The notes: generated by a model not told the origin, from the sequence alone. DNA of 64,000 nt from Sclerotinia nivalis (GCA_029531795.1 JAPEIS010000001.1:1860001-1924000); one strand, 5' to 3'. Positions 11,236-22,144 are shown, numbered from the stretch's first letter. Made by a program: numbers and translations.

Positions 11236-12474
11236 TTATCCTGACGCACCGGAAGTACAGGTAAGACCCTTCGAAGTATCAACGTTTGAGCAAAGGAAAG
11301 TAGCAGATCCTGACGTCGGCGCAACCGACCAAGAAGAGAAATAGATATCACAAGTCCCGCTCCCTGGACAATCAAGATTCGCAACGTCTGGAGAATATTT
11401 CGAGCTAGTCGTTCCTCTGAAGTTTGTAAAATATACGTCCGTCACAGATGCCTTACTGGGATTACTTGCGCAGTAGGTTGCATCTCCATCATAGCAACTT
11501 TGAATCTGAGCTGCCCAATCGCTATTTTGCACGGTAACATCATTGAATGTTACGTTGCGGACAATAGCTGTTCCATGCAAACTTCCTCCGGGGTATAACT
11601 TGATTCCGACGGCTTTGGTGGAGTTGATCATTGTTGCTCCGGTGACATATACATTCGTTACTGAATCGGTTGTACCTGCTTTACTTCCGAGAGAACCGAC
11701 TGATATTCCATGAGATCCAGTACAGCTAATCGTATCGACGGTGACATAGTTTGCGCCAGGCTTGAAAGCAATGCAGTCATCGTCATTCGAAACTGCGATA
11801 TGGTTCAACGTAACATACGTCGAGTCACCAACATCGAATCCATCGGTGTTCTTTGCTGCTGCTGTTGATTTGGAAGCTGCTGTCATTGTCAATCCAGAGT
11901 ATGCGACATTAGTCGAACCTCCAGTAACACTAAAGAAGACATTCGGCGGGTTCTTGACTTTGAGGTTCTTGATGGTGATATGAGAAGATGCGCCGGTTAT
12001 GTAATGTAATGTTGGGCGAGCATATGATGTATTTTTGGCGAAATAATCGTACGCCGCTTGTCCATTTCCATCTATCACTCCTGTTCCAGTGACGGATTGG
12101 ATCGTTGCGGTGTTGATGGCATTCATGTAAAATATCGCTCGTTTACCTTCCCAAAAGTCCAGATCCTCAGATACCTTCAGCGTACCTTCGATATTGAATG
12201 TACATCCAGCACATCCAGTAAAGTCGAGGACGCTATTGATTGCATATTGGACACCGGCCGGAATTTGGATGACGCCACCTTTTCCACATGATTTGATTGC
12301 TGCAGTGATGGCGGGAACGTCGTCAATTCCTGCATTTGCAGCAGATGCAGGAGTACAAGTAGCTCGTTTGGCGAGAGTGACACCGTTCGCTTCGTTTCTC
12401 ACAGCAGTTGGTGATGCATATGCAGAAGAGCAAAGCAATATAGCTAACTGCAAGATTCGGGATTTGTTAATCAT
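11236..12474 (-). CDS. secreted GH28 pectinase (polygalacturonase or xylogalacturonan hydrolase type)
   Basis: Single exon, 412 aa. Residues 1-20 are a signal peptide and a KR site at 36-37 suggests Kex2-type processing. The body is a parallel beta-helix with the GH28 signatures NTDGFDVG (209-216, first catalytic Asp), NDDDC (230-234, the Asp pair) and GSHGIS (253-258). At the fourth site, where endo-polygalacturonases carry Arg-Ile-Lys, this protein has Gly290-Ile-Lys292 followed by LYPGG, so one substrate-binding Arg is missing. That points away from a classical endo-polygalacturonase, perhaps towards exo- or xylogalacturonan-acting members, but this needs an alignment. It lies 1 kb from the divergently transcribed pectin methylesterase, and both act on pectin outside the cell. 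Confidence 0.9.
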   Translation of the reverse strand: MINKSRILQLAILLCSSAYASPTAVRNEANGVTLAKRATCTPASAANAGIDDVPAITAAIKSCGKGGVIQIPAGVQYAINSVLDFTGCAGCTFNIEGTLKVSEDLDFWEGKRAIFYMNAINTATIQSVTGTGVIDGNGQAAYDYFAKNTSYARPTLHYITGASSHITIKNLKVKNPPNVFFSVTGGSTNVAYSGLTMTAASKSTAAAKNTDGFDVGDSTYVTLNHIAVSNDDDCIAFKPGANYVTVDTISCTGSHGISVGSLGSKAGTTDSVTNVYVTGATMINSTKAVGIKLYPGGSLHGTAIVRNVTFNDVTVQNSDWAAQIQSCYDGDATYCASNPSKASVTDVYFTNFRGTTSSKYSPDVANLDCPGSGTCDIYFSSWSVAPTSGSATFLCSNVDTSKGLTCTSGASG

Positions 12475-12726
12475 GGTCGCAGTATCAGTGGTGTAAGTTG
12501 GAAAGAAAGCTTAAGGAGAAGCACAAAATCCTTCTCGTGGCGGGTGGTTCCACAGTTGTAGGCAGCTTAGTGGGCTGTTTTAATCACTTACATATTCAGC
12601 AACCCCTTTTGTGGAACATTTCTTCAACGATAGTGATATTATGGAGCAGTCTCCGCAATGAAAGGAACCCCGACATATTTTTAGAGTGTCGCGCTTTTTT
12701 CGAATATTTCCACGTATAGGTAGCAG

Positions 12727-13227
12727 TCATTTCTTTTTAAGATTACAGAAAGGATCAACTTCTCCACATCGTTTAACATTGCGCCTGTCAGGAATTATGC
12801 TGAATAAGCATGCTGAGTAAGCAAACTGTATATAGACCAGATCAGAGTTTTCACATGTAGTATATAGATATATCACATTATTGACCTCTCCGATATAATA
12901 CCCTTCCAATAGAGCCGATAAGATTCCACTGTGTTTATACTGTTGCTCTAACCTTGACGGCGCCCAAAATCCATTTGTTTCATACCCCTCCATTATATCC
13001 ACCTTCTCCATATGATCTGCAATGGGGATGTTTCTCTTATACGCGGTGTCGTTATTTGGGGGCATTTTGTTGTAAATCTTTAATATTGAGCCTAAATGTG
13101 CGACATGTGCATAGCCACCCACTATCGCCCCTTTAATACCCCGAAAACCTAAATCTGGATTCAGCCTAAGACATCTGGAAATTGAAGTACCGAAGTGTAA
13201 ATTCCCGCAATGTTCCTTCAGTTGCAT
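12727..13227 (-). CDS. hypothetical protein (166 aa)
   Basis: ATG-initiated single frame between the two pectin genes. The product has mixed composition with a hydrophobic middle-to-late part (around residues 100-145), several Cys in the last third and a lysine-rich end. No signal peptide, no recognised domain. Its length and composition exceed what is usual for a chance frame here, but there is no independent support. Confidence 0.35.
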   Translation of the reverse strand: MQLKEHCGNLHFGTSISRCLRLNPDLGFRGIKGAIVGGYAHVAHLGSILKIYNKMPPNNDTAYKRNIPIADHMEKVDIMEGYETNGFWAPSRLEQQYKHSGILSALLEGYYIGEVNNVIYLYTTCENSDLVYIQFAYSACLFSIIPDRRNVKRCGEVDPFCNLKKK

Positions 13228-13477
13228 GGAGGATAGATTGAGTCTCGATTTCTAGCAGGAAACCGAGGTTTATCAATTCACATTAACTGGCTGGAGAAAT
13301 TGACGTGAAGTTCCAATTGGAGCGGCTGAAAGCTTGCGCGAGGTTTATGTCCTGCCCCGAACCAAGTAGTCAATAATTCAAATGCTATACTATCAGCATT
13401 GCATTTAGGAAAGCTTATATCCTGTCATCGACGTCGATTCAGCTGCTCTGCACTTTTGAAATACTACTTCAAAAATA

Positions 13478-14859
13478 ATGGCAAACTTTAAATATCTCAG
13501 CAATTTTCTAGTTGCCATTTCCTTCTTTGTCCTTGCCATAGATGCAACCGCTTTACTGCACAAGAGAGCTGGTCGAACCAGCCCTCCAGCTGGATGTCTG
13601 ACTGTTAGAGGAAGTGGTACTCTCTCCGGCGAATATAGCACAGTTGGAGCTGCATTGAATGCCCTTGGATCTTCGAAATCAGCCGCATGTATTTTCATAT
13701 ATAGTGGAACATACAACGAGCAAGTTACGATCAATTATGCCGGAAACCTCACCGTCTATGGATACACTACTGAGTGAAACCCTCCCTCCCTGTTTTTCGA
13801 GACGGCAACTAACTCGTGCCAGTACTGGAACATATAAGAGTAACACAGTAAAGATCACACATGGTATCAACTCCACCACTATAGGCTTGGATGCTAGTTC
13901 CACGGTGAACATCGTGAGCTCAAATTTCAAGGCGTACAATGTTGACTTCGCAAATACTTATGGAGCCGGTGTTCAGGTTTGTTTTTTCGTCAAGCTACCT
14001 TATATTTTAGGGGGAATGACTGATGTGCTTCACTTTAGGCCGTGGCCGTGACCGCCAATGGAGATCAGCAAGGTTATTATGCGTGTTCATTTACCGGTTA
14101 CCAAGATACTTTGTATGCCAAATCAGGCAAGCAATACTACTCCAATTGTTATATTGAAGGTGGTGTCCCAAACCATTTGATGAATACTCGTTGTACTTGC
14201 TAATGATGATAGGCGCTGTGGATTATATATTCGGTGATGCTGCAGCCTGGTTTGGCGAATGTATGCTGTTTTCAGAACAATATGACAATCAAATACAAAG
14301 ATTCTGACCCATTTTTCTAGGTACAATTGCTTCGAACGGAGGAGGTGCTATCACAGCGAACTCAAGAACACTTAGCACTGATAGCGGCTGGTATGTCATT
14401 GACAGCTGCACTGTAAGAAAACACAAGAAAACATCTCGGCTCAAAACAAACCCTAATATCTCCTAGATAACTCAAGCAGATGGTTATAGCCTGACAGGAA
14501 AAGTCTATCTCGGCCGACCATGGAGAGTCCTTGCTCGTGTAATTTTCCAAAATTCTGTACTAACAGCAGTGGTAAATGTAGCGGGTTGGACTACTCTTGC
14601 TGCTGATGCTACACCGTACGTCTCTATTTCCCTGATTCTTATGGATGATATTAACATCATGTAGGATATTTATGGAATATGCCAATACGGGAGCTGGTTC
14701 AAGCACATCTGCGAGGGTTTATGTGAGTACAATAGCTACGTGGCTGAGTCGGTGAAGAGTTACTTACTATGGTTGTAGGAAACTGCTGCTACGGGAACGG
14801 TCAGTAAGACCACATTGTGGGGAAGCAATTGGGCTTCTTGGATTGATACTTCGTATTGA
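13478..14859 (+). CDS. secreted pectin methylesterase (CE8)
   Basis: Removes methyl esters from homogalacturonan outside the cell. Eight exons: 13478-13773, 13823-13976, 14039-14159, 14213-14260, 14321-14412, 14467-14615, 14665-14722, 14779-14859. They total 999 nt, an intact 332-residue protein. The signal peptide covers about residues 1-24, followed by LLHKRAG, a likely Kex2 site. Family motifs are all present: GYYACSFTGYQDTLY with the first catalytic Asp, AVDYIFGDAAAWFGE with the second, and LGRPWR with the substrate-binding Arg and Trp. The start ATG (ATAATGG) is preceded by no competing ATG in the leader I could see. The adjacent GH28 gene is transcribed in the opposite direction; demethylated pectin is the better substrate for many GH28 enzymes, so co-regulation is likely. 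Confidence 0.95.
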
Positions 14860-15179
14860 GTTGAGGTACAGCGAGAGAATGCTGGAAGACTTTTAGTCAA
14901 ATGTGTTCCTCATTCCATATTGACTAGGGTAGCCGTAATGGTCTGGAAAACCTGTGATTTATCCGATCACTGAGCTGAGCTGAGCTAAGCTACGCGAGGG
15001 TATGGGATGGCTATTCAGCCAATCAACCACAAAAGATTCCACTCAGACAAGGGAGCTAGGCTTGATAGTCCTAGAAACAAAACAAGAAAAATGGAGCTTG
15101 CTAAAAGACTCCAACAGGTCGTCTAATGTGTCAAGCCTTGTTAAATGTGAGATGACCAGTAACTAGTTTCCCTTGGTGA
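14860..15179. other. intergenic with a short (TGAGC)n microsatellite
   Basis: Between convergent genes. A TGAGC repeat lies at 14971-14991; otherwise nothing seen. Confidence 0.6.
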
Positions 15180-16308
15180 TCATTTCTTCTCCAATCGGCA
15201 CACAGCAACAACCATATCCATAGAAATGATCACTCCTTTCCTTGTCTCCAACACGGCTTTATTAAGCGCCTGTCTATACTCTTTCCTATCCCCAAGCGCT
15301 TTCTCCGAAACGACATAACCCAAATCCTCTAGACCCATTAGAAAGTTATCCGTTGACATGTGCCCCAATTCATCACTGCATGGAAGCCGGAAACTGTCTA
15401 CAACTTTGAGGCCTTGTTGGGTACATATCTTTCCAAGGTTGGAGATCCATTTGATAACCGGGGAATATTTGATCAGTTCTTCATGTGCTTGATGTCGAAG
15501 TTGCACGAATAGGTTACTTACCCGAAGTCCAGGTCAATTTTCTTGCACATTTCTTGGAACCTGTCCAAAAATGACTCCATGTTTTCCTTGGGTGTGAGTT
15601 CGTTTGGAACATGGGCACTGAAAGACGCAGAGTCCATTCCATCCCACTGCAAATACCCTCCCGACTCTATCATTCCAAAACTTATGATTAGCTGCTGAAT
15701 TCCTCGTTCCGTCGAGGTTTTATGACATTTGCTTACTCAGCATAGCAATGAGATTGTCTAGCAAAACTCCCGGATGTCCCCCTTTTACGACAATCGTGAA
15801 AGCACGAATATGCACAATATCGGATTTCCCCTTCAAGTGAGCAGGCTAATTTCCAAACGCATCGAAATTCCCAAGCGTCATGTTAGAGGGAAGATATTCC
15901 TTCGCTGGGAATAGCTCGTTGGAGATATCAAATCCATGAAGTTGCACTTCGGAAGAAACCTTTTGAGACAATTCCAGAAGCCAATCTCTATGTTTCCGAA
16001 ACTTCAGCCTAGTGTGGGTGCCTTGTTGAGTAGAATAAGACTTACGCATTACCAATCCCAATATCTGCAATGCAGAACATATCTTCTTTCTTAGGAGCCA
16101 CGGGTAGGGGAATAAAGGGATGAATTAGCCATCCCAAGCGCATGTTCCACAGCAGATGTTGAACGTGAAGTCTGTATAATTTGCTAAGACTTTTCAGCCA
16201 CCCCACATTAGACGTCGGGGCTGCAAATACCGTGCGGAATCTCGGAATCCCACGACTAAACATATAATCCTCCTGAACCGTGCTCTCTTTCATTGTGATT
16301 CCTGACAT
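15180..16308 (-). pseudogene. SAM-dependent methyltransferase, disabled by an in-frame TAG
   Basis: Starts at the ATG at 16308. Exon 1 ends at 16046; a 57-nt intron leads to exon 2 at 15987, giving ADIGIGNADWLLELSQ, the SAM-binding motif I region (normally GxGxG; here the last Gly is altered). GFDISNELFP and LPSNMTL follow, as in fungal LaeA/UMTA-like methyltransferases. At 15848-15846 the frame hits TAG, yet the same frame continues well conserved beyond it (LKGKSDIVHIRAFTIVV), through an intron (about 15742-15671), into GGYLQWDGMDS. The next donor (GTAAGT, about 15521) has no acceptor that keeps the frame into the conserved C-terminus (15500-15180, stop at 15182-15180). A nonsense codon, a weakened motif I and a splice problem together argue for a recent pseudogene. 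A sequencing error is the alternative for the TAG. Confidence 0.75.
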
Positions 16309-17485
16309 TGCGTATGTTGATAGCTATGTAGGGATAAACTAGTGAGAACTTTTGGGTGTACTTGAAGCAGTATTAATTGAGTTTTAAGAGGTAAGACATT
16401 TCCTGAAAGGTACTACATTATTATGTGATTCTGCCAACCTTGAGTTCTGTTGGTTAAACACTTTAGCATAGTGCTCTTTCATCTATTCAGGGGAGTACCG
16501 GAAGTAAGATGACGTTGGTGTAAAACCCTTGCTAAATGACTGCACAGGATACCCACTTGAGCGATGAGTGCCCGGCAAGAATCCAACCACATCCACATTG
16601 ACCTTGGATCAGGGACCCGGGCTCACACTCGGTCAGATCCGTGACTAACCTCCTCGGTAGGATAATTGATGTCCACTCAGACAAATGAAGATAAGTTTCA
16701 TAGGCTCGTCTGTTAAAGCACATTTCCTATTTGTGAATCTTGTGCCGCTGTCAGAGCACCGAATGATCATCGAACCATGTTATTTTTGAAAGAACCTCCA
16801 CTTATCAGGTACTCTAGGATTCTGGAATAAGTCGTCCCATATTTTTAGGGCTGCGCCGCATCGCTTTGATGTGGGCAACTATGTCCAATCAAAAACACTG
16901 CAAAAGCGAAATCTTATTATACATATGTACGTTCACCCACGAGAAACGACTATCCGAACAAGGCTTGCGGCGGATGTCAGGTTCCAAACTTCGAACTAAT
17001 CCATAATCTCATACCAAAAGTAAATGCAGCTTTGAACATTTGAATGAAAGCTTGATGTCGTTAATGCCCTATGCCCGCGAAGTGTCTATCTGACCACGTT
17101 AGGTGGACAAAAACGAGAGAGAATGATGGAGTTTAACTAATTAGACTACACCCATTCCCATTCACCCGTTCCATCGCCTGTGGCTTTTTACCCTTCCACG
17201 GCAATTTTGATCCTGCGCACATCTCCACCTTATCTGTGATTCCTGTCGTTGGATCTTGAAAAGAGGCTGGGATGTTTATTTCGATGATAGCAAGTAAATT
17301 GAACTTGACAGCTGGATAGTCCCTGCTTTTTAGCAAGGAGTCCCCAAGAAAGCGACCAGTCCGAGTCTTTCAAGCGGACCCATGGTCATAGCGATGACGC
17401 TAGCTTGTGGGTGCAGAGACGGGAGTATTGATAGCGACCCTTTAAGCGCACGAGTTTCTGTTCCTGAAGCCTACATCACACAAAT
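16309..17485. other. intergenic, nothing recognised
   Basis: 1.2 kb between divergent genes. A minus-strand frame at 17133-17336 is short and unsupported. Confidence 0.5.
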
Positions 17486-18867
17486 ATGGAAGGTATTTTT
17501 GTACGGCAAGCAATTGAAGGTGCTCTTCCTCCGCCTGTTGGAGTGACTCTAAATTTCGTTAACCCGCCGAGCATTGCTAAATACAATGTTCTCTGTCAAA
17601 TTGTTTGTATGCCAATGATTACTGTCTTCGTCTGCATACGGTTGTACACAAGACGTTTCATCCATAGAAAGATCACTGGAGATGACTGTAAGCTTTCCTA
17701 TCTTGTGCTTTGAGATGATCAACTGACTTGAGAAGATGCTTGCATAGTTGCTTGGGTGAGTCGTCCATTTACAATGTTATTGGAGCTCCGAGGAAAGGCT
17801 GATTAGACATACAGGTGGGTTCTCTTATATAATCTGGAATGGCATTATCATGTGAGTGCTCAGGCAAGAGAGACATGTATAACAGCTCTGACATAATTTA
17901 GTGAACCAGTATGGCGCCGGAATCCATCAATGGGACGTTCCAGCTACAGAGATCAAAAAGTTTGGAAAGGTATGCGAAAGAAACACACGAAGCAAAACTA
18001 ATCGGTTTACTAATGTCTCGAGCCAAGCTAGTTTATGTGACTCAGATCTTATACGGACCGGTAGTCTTTACTACCAAAGTCACCATTCTGCTCCTCCTGT
18101 CTCGAGTCTTTGGCGTCAAAGAAAACATGTTGTGGGCAGTACGCATCTTAATCGGCTTGATGGCACTGTACTATGTTCCTGCAACAGCAGCAAAAATATT
18201 CATGTGCTGGCCTGTGGCCCATTTCTGGGACCCTCTAGCTATAAAAAGCAGTTGTCTCAACGAAAATTCCATATACCTTGCCGACTGTGTCATGAGTATT
18301 ATTAGTGATTTCACTATTTTGTTTCTACCAACATCATTGATTTGGAGGCTGAAAACTCGTACAATGCGGAAGATTGGGGTCTCGGCGGTGTTTGGAGCTG
18401 GTATCCTGTAGGTACTGTCTGCTATCAGTGACAAAATCTAACGATTTCGAACAGAGCTTGCACTGCAAGTGTCTTGCGCCTTTATGAAACACTTCATCTT
18501 GGTGGTACCCAAGATAAGACTTATGGCCTGGTGCCGATTCTCCTCTGGAGGCAAGTTGATTTTCCTTTCCGTCATAACCGAGTATTGGCTCAACTACATA
18601 CACAGTATCGCTGAGGTGAACATCGGCATCATCTGTGGCTGCTTACCAATCCTCCCCTCCTTCACCAAAAAGACCTTCTCTGCGACCCCGAATTCCAATG
18701 ATTCCACGGAGAACAGCATTTATTACCGTATGGAACGAATATCGAAACCGAAGCGCAACATTGATGATTCGATAATGCAAACGCAAACGAGGCCGGAAGA
18801 TTCGAATGAGTGGCTAACAGTGGGGCAATCTACAATTGTACTGGTTAACCCAGGCGATAATACATGA
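17486..18867 (+). CDS. PTH11/rhodopsin-like integral membrane protein
   Basis: Fungal seven-helix membrane family (Pfam 'fungal rhodopsin domain'), often plasma-membrane receptors or sensors of unknown ligand. Exons seen: 17486-17687, about 17736-17759, about 17819-17853, 17902-17969, 18028-18407, 18455-18550 and 18606-18867. Landmarks: an N-terminal helix with CIRLYTRRF, GDDYACIVAW, NQYGAGIHQWDV, ILYGPVVFTTKVTILLLL, a CWPVAHFWD loop, and AEVNIGIICGCLPILP in the last helix, then a polar cytoplasmic tail of about 60 residues. The intron 18551-18605 has a GC-AG border with donor GCAAGT. The small exons 2-3 are uncertain: no GT-AG choice keeps the frame from the third exon (family-like GFSYIIWNGII) into NQYGAG, so there may be a one-base defect there. 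Confidence 0.78.
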
Positions 18868-19416
18868 CAGGGCGGCGGTATAATGAAAATAGTAGAAATC
18901 GATCAAAGGACCTGATAAGGCTGAATCATTTTCATGGCAGTATCTTGACTCGTGTAGTTGGTCAGGACCTTGGCTGCAGCATTGTAGCAAATCCCCCTAT
19001 ACTTTGGCGGGCCTGATGGCTTGGCTTCCAAGACTAATGGAAAAGGTTTGTTATGAGTAACGGTCGAGGATTCTATAATAACATGGCGTGGGGCAAGGTT
19101 CTGGATTTTTTTTAAAAAGCTTGTACAATTGTTTTGTCGTATTTCTCTGAATGATTAACAAAAGCACTTGCTCGCCTTTGCCTGCTATACTCTAGTCAAA
19201 TCGTAATCCGGCCAAGCCTCAAAGTGCGTGCTGGTTTCTTCTTCTCAGCCTTCTGCGTGGTTGTACGTATCGATGGAAGGAGTATATAGCTTTTGTCGAA
19301 TGTCATGGTGTTTTCTTGATTTGAAGCAATAGGTACGCCGTACGACAGCTACAACTCCAAGACAAAGGTCAAGTTCTCCCTTGAGCTACAAGCCCCAGCT
19401 CCCCTTTTCGTAAACT
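18868..19416. other. intergenic between convergent genes, nothing recognised
   Basis: Contains only 3' flanks; no repeat or RNA noticed. Confidence 0.5.
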
Positions 19417-20423
19417 TCAAGAATTTTCCATCTTCTCATCCATCAATCTCATCAATTCATCCTCCTCCTCAACCTTCTTGTTATGACCATTACTCGTACC
19501 ATTACTCCGACCCAGCCCCCTATTCCCTAATTCCTCCGTAATATCATGTCTACTAACCATCATTTTCTCCCCAAATATTTCTTTTCCCTTCCGTGCCACC
19601 CCTTCTAAACTCCTCATCCCTACTACCAGAAATCCCAATTCTTCCCTCTCAACATCAAATACCTCCCACCATTCATCTTCCGGCATTTTGACACCCTCTT
19701 CCTTGGCCGCTAAATATATCGCCGCCACTGCTAATGCGCATGGTTGATGTGTTAAATATAGCATCTGCGGACTCAGAAACGCTGTATTCAGGTATTGTAT
19801 GGTTTTCTTCGCGACTTCTTTCCCGCTACCATTTTTATGTGCTGATGAGAAAACGTCGAGAGTTTGAAGATACGTAATCGCGAGAGGATGTGGAAGAGCG
19901 ACGTGTGTATTGAAACCTAGAGCATTCAGGATTTGGCCTTCAATATTGAGAAGTCGTGTGCGGTAGGTTACATAGGCAGATTCGGAAAGGTAGTAGGATG
20001 AGGAATCATTTTCAGAAATTTGAGAAGCCGTGAGAGACGCGGATTGGGAGAGGAGGTAGGCATATACATTTGTTATGCTGCGAAAAGAACGAGGAGAGGC
20101 GGAAACTTTGGCGGTTAGGTAGAGGGTAGCTGCTGATACATCCTGAAAATGTTATTTCATGAAATTTATGGCATACAATATGTCAAGTGATTACTCACAC
20201 TGTATTCATATTGCATCAAATCATCTACAAGCCAATACCTGTAGAGAAGAACATTCGCTTGAGCTGTGATATCCTGGGGAAGTCGAAGGAGAATGCCTGC
20301 GGCTTGTGTAAGTCGCGCGGTATAGAATCGAATGCTATTTTGAAGTTCGGCCGGAAGTCTATTGTTAGAGGCATTTTGGTATAACTGTTGAGCCGTTGCC
20401 AAAGGATTGTAAAGATGTGACAT
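19417..20423 (-). CDS. cyclin-fold protein, cyclin L-like
   Basis: Likely partner of a cyclin-dependent kinase acting in transcription or splicing. Exon 1 ends at 20199, the 56-nt intron is 20198-20143, and exon 2 runs from 20142 to 19417. Cyclin-box signatures: FYTARLTQAAGILLRLPQD and a later VLLYRYW helix in the first fold, DVSAATLYLTAKVSASPRSFR across the junction region, and a second fold with LALAVAAIYLAAKEEG-like sequence and DEWWEVFDV. I use the ATG at 20423 because the open frame upstream of it has only a GTG and is closed by a TGA just beyond. With this start the product is about 316 aa, and residues before MSHLYNP may be missing if an extra 5' exon exists. The C-terminus is acidic and rich in Gly/Asn. 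Confidence 0.78.
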
Positions 20424-20758
20424 GGTTGCTTGTTGTAAACTAGTGATATCGAAATTCCAAGCTTGAGGTCTGGGTTCCCGAAGTTGCAGCCTTTCGCGCA
20501 AGGCTGCCACTTTTCAACCACGAACCTCCATCTCTTTACAACTTTGGCAAGGACACTCTTGGAATCATTTAAATCTTTATTCTTGAAGATATCTATCAAT
20601 TATTGCTAAAGTTGAGGACTTCTACGTTCTTAGCTCAAAAATCAGTCAAAATTTTCCATTGGCTAGATGCTGAGAGCCAACTCGTGCTATACAAAGAGAC
20701 CTCAGATTAATTGTCGGAAACTCCCTCCCCTTGAGCAGAGGAAAAGTGACTATTGAAC
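20424..20758. other. 5' flank of the cyclin gene and 3' flank of the kinase gene
   Basis: No separate gene seen. A minus-strand open frame here only continues out of phase with the cyclin. Confidence 0.45.
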
Positions 20759-22144
20759 TTAGTTGCCCGAGATGCCCTCTTGGTTCATTTCCCTGCTTGT
20801 CAAAAATTCGAGGATAATATCAACCGCCCATTCAACAGTATTCTCAACTGTGTCATCGACAGTGGTTCTTACAAACACTCCATTGATGCATTCCTTCCCG
20901 GTCTCTTTCAACAACCAACCGAACGAATCCTCATAACCTTTCCAAACAACCTCATCAAAGTAGCCTTCCGATTTCCACATTTGGCCAGGATGTCTTCCAC
21001 CAGCAGGAAAATCAACATACGGAAATCTGCTCATTCTTCTCTGCTTAGCAACATCCTTGCTGGTAGGCAAGAACAATTTAATATCAAATTCCTCCATCAA
21101 AGCTTCCTTGGACAGGATCCTTTCTTCCTTCATTCTTGTCAGCTCTTTCTCCATGAACGTAAAGTCTTCCTTAGCTATCATTTGCAAATCTTCAGGAACC
21201 TCTGCAGAAAGCTCCCCAGTGTTTTCAAGGAACTCCAAGCTTCCGTGGTCGGGAGGTATGGATTTGCTAAATAGCAAAAATCCTTCGACAAAGACCCATC
21301 CATTGATATTACCTGCAAAGTTTCCCCCATATCTTGAAGCATGCTTGATTGTTGTCAATGCCAAATGCTCTTTGATTTTCTTGCGCATGCTTGCGATCAC
21401 CCTGGAATATTGCTCCACAAGTTTCTTCTTATCCGCATCTTCTTTGAATTGAGTGATCTTTTCTGGTTCGACTCCTTTGATTTGTGTGGCTTGAACTTCC
21501 CGAAGTAGATTGCAAAAGTCAACTGCTTCCATGCAATCTGTGTTTGGCCCAATAACTTGTACAATCCCTTCTCCTTTTGTGCCAGTACAAGAGTAGGTGT
21601 AGACTGGATTTTCATCTTTCTGGGCAATGCTTTCTTTCATGAAATTTTTGTCGTTATTAGTGCTATTGAATTGGACAAATGGACAGTATGCCTTTGGAAT
21701 GAAGAAAGAATCCTGATGAATTGTGGTTGTAAAAGCTTGTGAATTGCATACATTGTCTTTCGCAGATTCATGTGGAGAATTGTTGTCTGTTGATTTATCT
21801 ATAGCTGAGAGAGAAGAGAAGATTTCTGAGAGTAGTAATGCCAATGTTGTTTTGCCTGATGAGGTACATCCTGAGATAGCTACAGTAAGCACTCTTGGGG
21901 TAGATTTGTTGATACCCTCAGCCCTTTTAATTTTGTGTAATTCTCCGTTCTCTAATCTCTCTAACACTGTAACAGAGGAAGATGTCTTTTGTGGCTGACG
22001 TGGATGATGGAAAGGTAGATTTGTGGTTGTAAAACTTAGAGACTCCATAACTCGAGATCTCGATCTAAACCGAAAATTGTAGAGATCGAAGATTGAACTG
22101 GACTGCCTTGGACCAGGGATAACCAACTTTCTTAGGACATGCAT
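20759..22144 (-). CDS. NRK1: nicotinamide riboside kinase (P-loop, uridine-kinase fold)
   Basis: Phosphorylates nicotinamide riboside to nicotinamide mononucleotide in NAD salvage. Single exon, 461 aa. Walker A is GCTSSGKT at 92-99. The segment HQDSFFIPK holds the catalytic Asp typical of NRK (QDDFYKP in yeast, from memory). Then come GWVFVEGFLLF, RRMSRFPYVDF (the lid arginines) and HPGQMWKSEGYFDEVVW. Yeast and human enzymes are about 200-240 aa; here there is an 80-residue N-terminal extension rich in Arg/Ser and insertions of polar sequence in the middle (about residues 115-140 and 160-185). The first 33 residues could be a mitochondrial presequence; the next in-frame Met (33) is an alternative start. 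The catalytic core looks intact. Confidence 0.88.
   Translation of the reverse strand: MHVLRKLVIPGPRQSSSIFDLYNFRFRSRSRVMESLSFTTTNLPFHHPRQPQKTSSSVTVLERLENGELHKIKRAEGINKSTPRVLTVAISGCTSSGKTTLALLLSEIFSSLSAIDKSTDNNSPHESAKDNVCNSQAFTTTIHQDSFFIPKAYCPFVQFNSTNNDKNFMKESIAQKDENPVYTYSCTGTKGEGIVQVIGPNTDCMEAVDFCNLLREVQATQIKGVEPEKITQFKEDADKKKLVEQYSRVIASMRKKIKEHLALTTIKHASRYGGNFAGNINGWVFVEGFLLFSKSIPPDHGSLEFLENTGELSAEVPEDLQMIAKEDFTFMEKELTRMKEERILSKEALMEEFDIKLFLPTSKDVAKQRRMSRFPYVDFPAGGRHPGQMWKSEGYFDEVVWKGYEDSFGWLLKETGKECINGVFVRTTVDDTVENTVEWAVDIILEFLTSREMNQEGISGN

Noticed and set aside
20225..20599. 124-codon minus frame upstream of the cyclin
   Set aside because: Starts with TTG and runs out of phase through cyclin exon 1.
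20753..21452. Plus-strand frames of 131-173 codons
   Set aside because: Antisense shadows of the nicotinamide riboside kinase gene.
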